Source: Gammaproteobacteria bacterium (GTDB lineage Bacteria > Pseudomonadota > Gammaproteobacteria > Competibacterales > Competibacteraceae). From it: DNA of 64,000 bases. Location: assembly GCA_024235035.1 (NCBI GenBank), contig JACKNE010000007.1, positions 285,539 through 349,538 on the forward strand, written 5' to 3'. Shown one piece after another: positions 35,655 through 44,313 of this stretch (position 1 is its first letter; each line of letters starts with the position of its first letter). The notes beneath the pieces are model-generated. The model was not told the origin of the DNA. It searched no databases and was given only the letters and a program-made list of their open reading frames with translations. The position numbers and the translations under genes were made by a program.

Positions 35655-35957
35655 ATGTTCTGGATTAAATTTATCGTGATCGCTGCGATTCTATTCGTGG
35701 TCTTACTGCTGGGCGTGGAATTTTCCACACTGCATACCGATTCGGTCACTATCAACTATCTACTGGGTACGACGACTCAGCCGTTGTCACTGGTGGTGGT
35801 CAGCGCTTTTGCGGCTGGCGCGTTTGTCACGGCGCTGATCGGTGTCTTTGTCGTGCTGCCATTACGCTGGCAGGTAGCCCATTTGCGTCAAACACTTTCC
35901 GATAAGAACCAAGAAATTAATTTGTTGGCTAGAAAGGTGGGGCGGGATGCGCGTTGA
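35655..35957 (+). CDS. lapA: Lipopolysaccharide assembly protein A
   Basis: A 100-residue inner-membrane protein of the LapA (DUF1049) family. Two TM helices are visible (about 5-25, IKFIVIAAILFVVLLLGVEF, and 42-68, with VVSAFAAGAFVTALIGVFVV). They are followed by a basic cytoplasmic coiled tail (LRQTLSDKNQEINLLARKV). LapA works with LapB in controlling LpxC turnover and LPS assembly. The next gene is lapB, 25 bp downstream. Confidence 0.9.
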   Translation: MFWIKFIVIAAILFVVLLLGVEFSTLHTDSVTINYLLGTTTQPLSLVVVSAFAAGAFVTALIGVFVVLPLRWQVAHLRQTLSDKNQEINLLARKVGRDAR

Positions 35958-35982
35958 CCTGCTGGAGATATGCCGTTAGATC

Positions 35983-37152
35983 ATGATCGAATTGTTGTGG
36001 CTATTGCTTCCGGTCGCGGCAGCCTCCGGCTGGTGGGCGGCCCAGCGTCGGTCTGCGGATTGCCGTGGCGCGACGGTACATAACGCTGACTATTTCAAGG
36101 GATTGAACTATCTGATCGATGATCAACCTGATCGGGCAATCGAAGTTTTCACCCGTATGGCGGATGTGGATCGGGATACCGCTGAGATTCACCTGGCCTT
36201 GGGCAATCTGTTCCGCCGCCGCGGCGAAGCGGATCGAGCCATTCATATTCATGATAGTTTGATCGCCCGCACTAACCTGACCGATGATCAGCGTCGTCGA
36301 GCCATGCTGGAGCTTGGCGAAGACTATTTGCGGGCTGGCCTATTTGACCGGGCCGAGGAACTGTTCCAAAAATTGCTGGACCAACCGGATCATACAGCGA
36401 TTGCCTTGTCTCGGTTGATCCATATATTTCAACAGGAAAAGGACTGGCGTCAAGCGGTTGCCTACAGCGATCGCCTGGAGCAGATCAGTGGTGAGTCCAA
36501 ACGGCGGCAAACCGCACATTTTTGTTGTGAACTAGCTGAAGCGGCGAATGCGCAGAATCAGCATGACGAGGCAAGAGCCTGGTTGCGTAACGCCTTGACA
36601 CGCGATCCAGGTTGTGCGCGGGCTAACCTATTGTTGGGTCGTTTGGCTATGCGTACTGGTGATTATCAAGCCGCCATCGCTGCATTTCAGGCCGTTGAGC
36701 AGCAGGACCGAGGTTACCTGCCCGAGGTGATCGCGCTACTGGGTCAGTGTTATAGCTTGCTGGGTCGTCTCGGTGAATGGATCGCTTATTTACGCGATGT
36801 ACAGACGCGAGATCATGGCGCACGGATTACTGATGCCTTGGCTGAGTGGCTATTGCGGCAGGAAGGCGAGCGAGCCGCACTGCAATTTCTCGAGCGCGAA
36901 CTACGTGAATATCCAACTCTGCTTGGTTTGCGTCGCCTGGTCGAAATCAAGCTGGCGCGGGGCGAAGGCGCCGAATACACTGATCTGCGAGCGCTGCATT
37001 GTATTAGTACCCAGATGCTCAACAGCGCTGCCCGATATCGCTGTGGCTACTGTGGTTTTGTCGTCAAATCCTTGCATTGGTGGTGTCCGAGTTGTTTGCA
37101 ATGGAGCACCATCAAGCCTATGCCTGACTTGGTCATGAAGACCAGCGCCTGA
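35983..37152 (+). CDS. lapB: Lipopolysaccharide assembly protein B
   Basis: The 389 residues (E. coli LapB/YciM 389) comprise a short N-terminal membrane anchor (LLWLLLPVAAASGWWAAQRRS), a run of TPR repeats from about 35 to 330 (first: YFKGLNYLIDDQPDRAIEVF), and a C-terminal rubredoxin-type metal site with CGYCGF and CPSC. LapB adapts LpxC to the FtsH protease and so balances LPS against phospholipid synthesis. Both the metal site and the anchor, which are needed in E. coli, are intact. Confidence 0.95.
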   Translation: MIELLWLLLPVAAASGWWAAQRRSADCRGATVHNADYFKGLNYLIDDQPDRAIEVFTRMADVDRDTAEIHLALGNLFRRRGEADRAIHIHDSLIARTNLTDDQRRRAMLELGEDYLRAGLFDRAEELFQKLLDQPDHTAIALSRLIHIFQQEKDWRQAVAYSDRLEQISGESKRRQTAHFCCELAEAANAQNQHDEARAWLRNALTRDPGCARANLLLGRLAMRTGDYQAAIAAFQAVEQQDRGYLPEVIALLGQCYSLLGRLGEWIAYLRDVQTRDHGARITDALAEWLLRQEGERAALQFLERELREYPTLLGLRRLVEIKLARGEGAEYTDLRALHCISTQMLNSAARYRCGYCGFVVKSLHWWCPSCLQWSTIKPMPDLVMKTSA

Positions 37153-37314
37153 TGGCCTTGATCCCTGAAGCTCTGGCAAGTTAACTGACGCTTGTTTGAA
37201 AAAATCTACGATCTAGGTTGTATTGTTCAAGATCATTTCTATGCTTGATGTTACTGTCAGATTTTTACGACTGACAGCAGTATTTGGTAACTTCATGCTT
37301 GAAGGAGCGTTTAT

Positions 37315-37815
37315 ATGAAATTCATCAATATGACCTTAACGCTGATCCTGTTATTGTTTTCCATTGTGACATTTGCGCAAACCGTTGATATCAATACCGC
37401 CAGCACCAAGGAGTTGGAGGTTCTGAAGGGAATCGGTCCAGCCAGAGCGGCTGCGATTGTCAAATATCGAGAGGAAAATGGCCCCTTTGGGTCGGTCGAC
37501 GATTTGGTCAAGGTTCCTGGCATCAAAGATAAGACGTTGGATAAGCTGTTGGCGGACAACAAAGATAGGTTGACGGCAGGGGAAGCCGGCGCCGATGCCG
37601 GTGCTGAAGCGGTTGAGGCTGAAGCTGAAGCGACGAAATCATCTATGCCATCAGTGCCGAAGACCCCGGAAATGCCATCAGTGCCGAAGACCCCGGAAAT
37701 GCCATCAGTGCCGAAGACCCCGGAAATGCCATCAGTGCCGAAGACCCCGGAAATGCCATCAGTGCCGAAGACCCCGGAAATGCCAAAAACTCCAGTTGAA
37801 TTACCCAAGCATTAA
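37315..37815 (+). CDS. ComEA-like helix-hairpin-helix protein with PSVPKTPEM repeats
   Basis: 166 residues: a signal peptide (LTLILLLFSIVTFAQ), then a ComEA-type double helix-hairpin-helix domain (about 22-85). Its motifs are VDINTASTKELEVLKGIGP and DDLVKVPGIKDKTLDKL. An Ala/Glu-rich linker leads to five perfect copies of the nonapeptide PSVPKTPEM and a proline/lysine tail. The HhH domain binds DNA without sequence preference, as in competence protein ComEA or many stand-alone periplasmic homologues. An AAGGAG site lies 7-8 nt before the start. The repeated tail is unusual and looks newly expanded. Confidence 0.85.
   Translation: MKFINMTLTLILLLFSIVTFAQTVDINTASTKELEVLKGIGPARAAAIVKYREENGPFGSVDDLVKVPGIKDKTLDKLLADNKDRLTAGEAGADAGAEAVEAEAEATKSSMPSVPKTPEMPSVPKTPEMPSVPKTPEMPSVPKTPEMPSVPKTPEMPKTPVELPKH
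37645..37779 (+). repeat. Five perfect tandem copies of a 27-bp coding repeat
   Basis: The unit starts ATGCCATCAGTGCCGAAG and is followed by ACCCCGGAA. Five copies in register encode (M)PSVPKTPE. A sixth, diverged unit follows. The lack of synonymous differences between copies points to recent slippage or recombination. Confidence 0.95.
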
Positions 37816-37928
37816 TCAAATCTATCGTTGTTGTTTGCGATGGGTCGCTTCTTGGCCGCCTCCGGGCGGTCAGTGCCGTTTATAATGGGACTCTGTTCGG
37901 CGATCACCGCCACCCACTGGGAGCGCCC

Positions 37929-39179
37929 ATGTTTCGTCCCTTGGAATTGTTCATTGGCCTGCGCTATACCCGCGCCAAGCGCCGTAATCACTTTATTTCC
38001 TTTATCTCACTGACTTCAATGTTGGGCATTGCCCTGGGCATCACCGCCCTGATCACGGTGCTGTCGGTCATGAACGGCTTCCAGCAGGAACTGCGTGGGC
38101 GTATCTTGGCGATGACGGCCCACGCTACCATCAGTCGCTGGAATGGATTGATCGATGATTGGCCTGTGGTGCGAGATTTAGCGATGCGCCATCCCGAAGT
38201 TCAAGGCGGTGCGCCCTATATCCGCGGTGAAGCGATGCTCAATCACGCGTCACTGGTCAGTGGCGCACTCCTTCAAGGCATCCTGCCGCAAGAAGAACAG
38301 CGGGTTTCGGACATTGGCGGCAAAATGCTGCAAGGTTCACTGGACGATCTGCAACCTGGTAAGTTTGGCATTATTTTGGGCAAGGCATTGGCTGATGTAC
38401 TGGGGGTGGTCGTGGGCGACAAAGTAACGGTCATTACTCCTCAAGCCAATATGACCCCGGCCGGGATATTGCCGCGACTTAAGCGCTTCCAGGTGATAGG
38501 CCTCTTCGAAGCCGGTATGTATGAATATGATCGGGGCTATGCGTTGGCGCATGTCGCCGACGTTGGCAAATTGTTCCAGTTTCCGGATGGTCTGGTCAGC
38601 GGAGTCCGTTTGAAGTTGCACGATCTATTTCAGGCACCGCGACTGGCTCGGCAGATTACCAACCAATTGCCAGAGGGTTACCTGGCGCGCGATTGGACTC
38701 AGGATCATGCCAGTTTTTTTCGAGCAGTGCAGATTGAAAAGACAGCGATGTTCGTGATTTTGACCCTGATTGTAGCGGTAGCCGCCTTCAACATCGTTTC
38801 CGCCTTGGTCATGGTCGTGACCGACAAGCAGGCGGATATCGCCATTTTGCGCACTTTGGGCGCGACACCGCTGAGCATCATGGGAATCTTCATCGTCCAG
38901 GGCATTACCATCGGCCTGGTCGGCACCTTGCTCGGGTTGATTGGAGGTGTATCGCTGGCCACCCATGTCAGCGTCGTGGTGCCGTTTATCGAAAAGCTGT
39001 TTGGCATCAAATTCCTGGCTCCGGATGTCTATCTGATCAGCGACCTGCCCTCCCAGGTGCAGTGGGGTGATGTATCCACCATCGGGCTGGTCGCCTTCGG
39101 ACTAGCCGCGTTGGCTACCCTCTATCCTGCCTGGCGGGCGGCGCGGACCCAACCGGCGGAAGCATTGCGTTATGAATAA
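37929..39179 (+). CDS. lolC: Lipoprotein-releasing ABC transporter permease (LolC/E/F type)
   Basis: A 416-residue permease with an N-terminal TM helix (ISLTSMLGIALGITALITVLSV), a periplasmic domain of about 210 residues, and three C-terminal TM helices of the FtsX fold (around 270-400). It starts FRPLELFIGLRYTRAKRRN, typical of Lol permeases. The complex extracts lipoproteins from the inner membrane and hands them to LolA. Only one permease gene accompanies lolD here. Gammaproteobacteria usually have lolC-lolD-lolE, so this one may be a homodimeric LolF-type permease. Its stop overlaps lolD by 8 bp. Confidence 0.92.
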   Translation: MFRPLELFIGLRYTRAKRRNHFISFISLTSMLGIALGITALITVLSVMNGFQQELRGRILAMTAHATISRWNGLIDDWPVVRDLAMRHPEVQGGAPYIRGEAMLNHASLVSGALLQGILPQEEQRVSDIGGKMLQGSLDDLQPGKFGIILGKALADVLGVVVGDKVTVITPQANMTPAGILPRLKRFQVIGLFEAGMYEYDRGYALAHVADVGKLFQFPDGLVSGVRLKLHDLFQAPRLARQITNQLPEGYLARDWTQDHASFFRAVQIEKTAMFVILTLIVAVAAFNIVSALVMVVTDKQADIAILRTLGATPLSIMGIFIVQGITIGLVGTLLGLIGGVSLATHVSVVVPFIEKLFGIKFLAPDVYLISDLPSQVQWGDVSTIGLVAFGLAALATLYPAWRAARTQPAEALRYE

Positions 39180-39876
39180 GACCGCCATGAGCAAGACAGA
39201 AATGGTGCTGGAATGTCGCCAGTTAGCCAAATCGTTCCGGGAAGGCAGCGAACGCTTGGAAGTGTTGCGGCGCATCGATCTCCAGATCCGGCGTAGCGAG
39301 CGGCTGGCGATTATCGGTAGTTCCGGATCGGGCAAGAGCACGTTGCTACATTTGCTCGGTGGACTGGACACGCCGACGGCTGGTTCGGTATGGGTGGCTG
39401 GCCAGGAGTTGAGCCGGCTGAGCGATGCTGGACGTGGTCGCCTGCGCAACCACTGGTTGGGGTTCATCTACCAGTTTCACCATCTTTTACCGGAATTTAC
39501 CGCGTTGGAAAATGTGGCGATGCCGTTACTGATTCGGGGTGAGTCGCCGGTGCGCGCTAGAGATCGAGCCGCAGAACTGTTGCACCAGGTCGGTTTGGAT
39601 CAACGCCTCAAGCACAAACCTGGTGAATTGTCCGGTGGCGAGCGGCAACGCGCGGCGGTTGCGCGGGCGCTGATTACCGAACCGGCCTGTGTACTGGCCG
39701 ATGAGCCGACCGGTAATCTGGACCGATACAGCGCCGAACAGGTCTTCGAACTGATGTTGGCGCTCAATCGCGATCTGGGTACCAGCTTTGTGGTCGTTAC
39801 CCATGATCCGGGCTTGGCGACACGCATGGATGCCGTCTGGCGGTTAGCGGATGGCGTATTGACCCTGGAAAGTTGA
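39172..39876 (+). CDS. lolD: Lipoprotein-releasing system ATP-binding protein
   Basis: A 234-residue ABC ATPase with Walker A GSSGSGKSTLLHLLGG, Q-loop YQFHHLLPEFTALENV, signature LSGGERQRAAVARAL, Walker B ACVLADEPTGNLD and the H-loop VVTHDPG. The Q-loop region YQFHHLLPEF is diagnostic of LolD among MacB/LolD-type ATPases. The first ATG overlaps the permease gene; a second possible start lies five codons later. No lolE follows, and the next gene belongs to an RND adaptor. Confidence 0.94.
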   Translation: MNKTAMSKTEMVLECRQLAKSFREGSERLEVLRRIDLQIRRSERLAIIGSSGSGKSTLLHLLGGLDTPTAGSVWVAGQELSRLSDAGRGRLRNHWLGFIYQFHHLLPEFTALENVAMPLLIRGESPVRARDRAAELLHQVGLDQRLKHKPGELSGGERQRAAVARALITEPACVLADEPTGNLDRYSAEQVFELMLALNRDLGTSFVVVTHDPGLATRMDAVWRLADGVLTLES

Positions 39877-40099
39877 CTGCGCATCGTGGGTAGAAGAAGC
39901 GACGGATGACAACACCCGCGATCTTCCTGTCGGCATGCACCGCTTCTTAATCATTTTGCCTGATCTCTGGAGGAAACGAGGCTGGGCAAGCCAGTGAACG
40001 CTTATCCTGGAACAATTGTCCTATCCTGGCCAGATCACTGGCTTGGCGCCTCACGATGAGACTCATCAACGCAAATTGTTGCCGCAAGGTTCTGTCACC

Positions 40100-41206
40100 A
40101 TGACCTGCATACACGCTGTCTGTCGTCATTTTGTTCCAATGCTGCTGCTGGTGATGGGGGGTATTGCGATGCCGGTTGCTCTCGTGAACGCCGCACCGGC
40201 GCCAGCAGTCATCGTTGCCGAGGCCCGATTGGAACCTCTCGTGGATCGCGTCGAGGCGCTCGGTACGCTGCGGGCCAACGAGTCGGTCTCCCTCACGGCT
40301 TCGGTCACCGAAACCGTGACCGGCATCTATTTCGATGACGGCGAACGTGTCAAAGCCGGTACGACTCTGGTGGAAATGACCAGCGCTGAGGAGCATGCGC
40401 AGTTGGAGGAGGCGCAGGCCATGACTCAGGAGGCCAAAAGCCAGTTTGAGCGGGTACAATCCCTGGCGACCCAGGGAACCGCTTCGCGTTCTTTGCTGGA
40501 CGAGCGGCGTCGAGACTGGGAAACCGCGCGGGCGCGTTTTGCCGCCATCGAATCCCGGTTGGCGGACCGGTTGGTCAAGGCGCCGTTCAGCGGTGTGGTG
40601 GGATTACGCAATCTTAGCCTGGGCGCATTGGTCACACCGGGAGATCTGATCACTACGCTGGATGACGACCGGGTCATGAAGCTGGAATTCTCCGTGCCCA
40701 GCACCTTTCTGGAGACACTGCGACCAGGCTTATCGGTCGTGGCCAAGGCGCGGGCCTATGGTGACCGGGAGTTTATCGGCAGGGTCGTGAGTATCGACAG
40801 CCGGATCGACCCCGTCACCCGCTCCATCGTGGTGCGCGCGGTACTGCCGAATGCGGATCGGGCGCTTAAACCAGGCCTGCTGATGCGGGTGGAGCTGCTC
40901 AAGAATCCCCGCGACGGTGTGGTGATCCCGGAAACGGCATTGGCGCCGCTGGGTCAGCAGCAATATGTGTTGGTCGTGCATGCAGCTCAGGATCACCAGG
41001 TCGAGCGTCGGGAAGTGAAGATCGGCGTCCGTCGACCCGGTGAAGTCGAGGTGATCGAGGGATTGAAACCAGGAGAAAAGGTCATTACCCACGGCATCCA
41101 AATCGTTCGTCCTGGCCAGAACGTTACCATTCAAGCCGTGGATGACGGCTCGCACAACCTGAGCGCCATACTGCAGAAACCCGTTGCAGGCCACACGCAG
41201 CCATGA
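40100..41206 (+). CDS. RND efflux periplasmic adaptor (second system)
   Basis: A 368-residue membrane-fusion protein with a cleavable signal rather than a lipobox (LLLVMGGIAMPVALVNAAPAP). The barrel-sandwich halves are SLTASVTETVTGIYFDDGER and LVKAPFSGVVGLRNLSLGAL, joined by a short alpha-hairpin. The C-terminal membrane-proximal domain includes GVRRPGEVEVIEGLKPGEKV. It overlaps the transporter gene by 4 nt (ATGA). There is no outer-membrane factor gene in this operon, so it probably borrows one encoded elsewhere, such as the one in the first efflux operon. Confidence 0.92.
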   Translation: MTCIHAVCRHFVPMLLLVMGGIAMPVALVNAAPAPAVIVAEARLEPLVDRVEALGTLRANESVSLTASVTETVTGIYFDDGERVKAGTTLVEMTSAEEHAQLEEAQAMTQEAKSQFERVQSLATQGTASRSLLDERRRDWETARARFAAIESRLADRLVKAPFSGVVGLRNLSLGALVTPGDLITTLDDDRVMKLEFSVPSTFLETLRPGLSVVAKARAYGDREFIGRVVSIDSRIDPVTRSIVVRAVLPNADRALKPGLLMRVELLKNPRDGVVIPETALAPLGQQQYVLVVHAAQDHQVERREVKIGVRRPGEVEVIEGLKPGEKVITHGIQIVRPGQNVTIQAVDDGSHNLSAILQKPVAGHTQP

Positions 41207-44200
41207 CGCTTTCCGACCTGTCGGTCACTCGACCGGTTTTCGCTTCCGTTCTCTCGCTGCTACTCATCGCCTTCGGTCTGGTTGCCTTCGACCGGCTGCC
41301 ATTGCGCGAGTATCCGGATATCGATCCACCGGTGGTCTCGATTGAGACAGCCTATCCTGGCGCCGCCGCCAACGTCGTGGAAACGCGTATCACGCAGGTG
41401 CTCGAGGAGCGTATTGCTGGGGTGGAAGGCATCCGCTTCATCGCTTCGGAAAGTGAGGATGGCGAATCCAATATTACTGTGGAATTCGAAGTGGGTCGGG
41501 ATATCGACGCCGCGGCTAACGATATCCGCGACCGGGTCTCGCGGGTGCTCGATGACTTGCCCGATGAAGCCGACCCACCGGAAATCCAGAAAGTCGACAG
41601 CAACGAGGATGTCATCCTTTGGCTTAATCTAGTCAGCGATCGCCTGACCGTCCCGGAGCTGACCGACTACGCTAGCCGTTATCTGGTCGATCGGTTTTCG
41701 GTGCTGGATGGAGTGGCTCGAGTACGCATCGGTGGCGCTCAGACTTTTGCGATGCGCATCTGGATCGACCGTCAGGAGTTAGCGGCGCGCAGCCTGACGG
41801 TCAGCGACGTGGAGAACGCCTTGCGCGCAGCGAATATCGAGTTACCCGCGGGTAGCATCGAATCACGAGAACGTCAGTTCACGGTGCGGGTGCAACGCAA
41901 TTTTCGCAATCCCAGCGATTTCGCTGGGTTGGTGCTGGCGCGGGGGAGCGAAGCCGGTTATCTGGTGCGACTGGGCGATGTCGCCCGGGTGGAGCGCAGC
42001 CCAGCCGAAGATCGAACCTTTTTTCGCGGCAATGGCGTACCGATGGTAGGCATCGGCATCATCAAGCAATCGACCGCCAATACCCTGACCGTCGCCCAGG
42101 CAGCCCAGCGTGAAGCCGAACATCTGAATCCCACCCTGCCCGAGGGTATGGCGATCAAGCAAAGCTACGATACCTCGGTGTTCGTCGAAGGCGCGATTCA
42201 AGAAGTCTATAAGACCCTATTCATCGCCATCGGCTTGGTCGTGGCTGTCATTTATCTGTTTCTGGGCAGCCTGCGGGCGACCCTGGTGCCGGCGGTCACC
42301 GTGCCGGTGTCGCTGGTAGCGACCTTCATCGTACTGTGGCTGCTCGGTTTCTCGGTAAATCTGTTGACCCTTCTGGCCTTGGTGCTAGCCATCGGTCTGG
42401 TGGTCGATGACGCCATCGTGGTGTTGGAGAACATCCATCGACGCATGGAAACCCAAGGTGAATCCCGGCTCGTCGCCGCGTACCAGGGGACTCGGCAGGT
42501 CGGGTTCGCCGTGATTGCGACGACACTGGTACTGATCGCAGTGTTCGTGCCGTTGGCCTTCCTGCAAGGCGACCTGGGTCGGCTATTCACGGAGTTTGCC
42601 TTGACCCTGGCGGCGGCGGTGGGTTTTTCCAGTTTCGTGGCGTTGTCGCTGTCGCCGATGCTGGCCTCGAAAATATTGGCGGATCACACTCACGCCTCGT
42701 TGACCAGTCGGATAGCGGATCGGATCTTCAGTCGGGTGCAAAACGGATACGCCGCTCTGCTGCGGGGCGCGCTCGCCCAGGCCTGGATGGTCGGCCTGGT
42801 ATTCATCGCCATCTTGGCCGGTTCCGTGTGGCTGTTCCGGGAGTTGCCCAGCGAATATACCCCCAAAGAGGACCGGGGGGCATTCTTCGTCCTGGTCAAT
42901 GGCCCGGAAGGCGCCTCCTATGCTTATATGCTCGATTACATGAACGAAATCGAGCGCCGACTGATGCCGTTAGTGGAGAAAGGCGAAGTGACTCGGCTTC
43001 TGGTGCGTGCGCCGCGTTCGTTTGGCAACTTGGCCGCATTCAATAGCGGGATCGCTGTCTTGGTGCTCGATGATTGGGATCGGCGTCGATCGGGTTGGAC
43101 GATCATGGCCGACGTGCGCCAGCGTTTGGCGGATCTGCCTGGGGTGCGCGCTTTTCCGGTGATGCGCCAGGGCTTTGGCAGTCGGACGCAAAAGCCGGTG
43201 CAGTTTGTGATCGGTGGCGGGACTTATCAGGAGTTGGCGGCGTGGCGAGATCAACTGTTGGAGCGCATCAATGATCACAATCCCGGCCTCACCGAAATCG
43301 ACTGGGATTATAAGGAAACCAAGCCGCAGTTGGGTGTGACGATCGATTACGAGCGCGCCGCTGACTTGGGCGTGACGGTCAGCGCCATCGGACGCACTCT
43401 GGAGACGATGCTGGGTTCGCGCCGGGTCACCACCTACATCGAGGCGGGCGAGGAATACGACGTGATCATCGAAGGCGAGCGAGACGCTCAGCGCACCCCG
43501 GCCAGTCTGGAAAATCTCTATGTCCGTTCCGAGCGCAGTCAACAGCTAATTCCCCTGTCCAATCTGGTCCAGGTGCAGGAGACGGCGGATTCGGCCAGTC
43601 TCAAGCGCTACAATCGGGTGCGGGCGATCACCTTGGAAGCCAATCTGGCGGACGGATTGGCCTTGGGAGATGCGCTCGACTACCTGGAGCAGCTGGTTCG
43701 CGAACAGTTGCCGGAGCAGGTGATCATCGACTACAAGGGCCAGTCCCGGGACTATAAGTATGCGGGCAGCTCCATTCTGTTCGTGTTCGTACTCGGTCTG
43801 ATTGTGGTGTTCCTGGTGTTGGCCGCCCAATTCGAGAGCTACCTGCATCCGCTGATCATCATGCTGACCGTGCCATTGGCCATCGGCGGTGCGCTGCTGG
43901 GGTTGTATCTCAGCGGCCAGTCTCTCAACCTCTACAGTCAAATCGGTCTCGTCATGTTGGTGGGCTTGGCGGCCAAGAACGGTATCTTGATCGTGGAATT
44001 CGCCAACCAGTTACGGGATGCCGGTCAGCCGTTTCGCGAGGCGTTGCAGGAAGCCGCCGTGGTTCGTCTGCGACCGATCATCATGACCGGCATCACGACC
44101 GCCGCTGGCTCGGCGCCGCTGCTGTGGTCTGCGGGTGCGGGCGCGGAAACCCGCGCCGTGTTGGGTACGGTGATCCTGTACGGCGTGTTGGCGGCAACCG

Positions 44201-44313
44201 TGTTCACCCTGATTGTGGTGCCGGTGGCCTATGATTTACTGGCGCGCCATACCGGCTCCCCCGAAGGTGTGCGCCGACGGTTGGAGAAAGAGTTGCAGCA
44301 TGGACACGATTAA
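41203..44313 (+). CDS. RND efflux transporter, MdtB/VexF/MexW-like branch
   Basis: 1036 residues of the HAE1/AcrB superfamily, more distant from the first transporter in this window. It starts LSDLSVTRPVFASVLSLLLI. TM4 has AIGLVVDDAIVVLENIHRRM with the paired aspartates, and TM10 has GLAAKNGILIVEFANQLRDA with the lysine. The porter domain contains IRFIASESEDGESNITVEF. It ends with a short basic tail, and its last 14 bp overlap the start of uvrA in another frame. Substrates are unknown. Confidence 0.95.
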   Translation: MTLSDLSVTRPVFASVLSLLLIAFGLVAFDRLPLREYPDIDPPVVSIETAYPGAAANVVETRITQVLEERIAGVEGIRFIASESEDGESNITVEFEVGRDIDAAANDIRDRVSRVLDDLPDEADPPEIQKVDSNEDVILWLNLVSDRLTVPELTDYASRYLVDRFSVLDGVARVRIGGAQTFAMRIWIDRQELAARSLTVSDVENALRAANIELPAGSIESRERQFTVRVQRNFRNPSDFAGLVLARGSEAGYLVRLGDVARVERSPAEDRTFFRGNGVPMVGIGIIKQSTANTLTVAQAAQREAEHLNPTLPEGMAIKQSYDTSVFVEGAIQEVYKTLFIAIGLVVAVIYLFLGSLRATLVPAVTVPVSLVATFIVLWLLGFSVNLLTLLALVLAIGLVVDDAIVVLENIHRRMETQGESRLVAAYQGTRQVGFAVIATTLVLIAVFVPLAFLQGDLGRLFTEFALTLAAAVGFSSFVALSLSPMLASKILADHTHASLTSRIADRIFSRVQNGYAALLRGALAQAWMVGLVFIAILAGSVWLFRELPSEYTPKEDRGAFFVLVNGPEGASYAYMLDYMNEIERRLMPLVEKGEVTRLLVRAPRSFGNLAAFNSGIAVLVLDDWDRRRSGWTIMADVRQRLADLPGVRAFPVMRQGFGSRTQKPVQFVIGGGTYQELAAWRDQLLERINDHNPGLTEIDWDYKETKPQLGVTIDYERAADLGVTVSAIGRTLETMLGSRRVTTYIEAGEEYDVIIEGERDAQRTPASLENLYVRSERSQQLIPLSNLVQVQETADSASLKRYNRVRAITLEANLADGLALGDALDYLEQLVREQLPEQVIIDYKGQSRDYKYAGSSILFVFVLGLIVVFLVLAAQFESYLHPLIIMLTVPLAIGGALLGLYLSGQSLNLYSQIGLVMLVGLAAKNGILIVEFANQLRDAGQPFREALQEAAVVRLRPIIMTGITTAAGSAPLLWSAGAGAETRAVLGTVILYGVLAATVFTLIVVPVAYDLLARHTGSPEGVRRRLEKELQHGHD

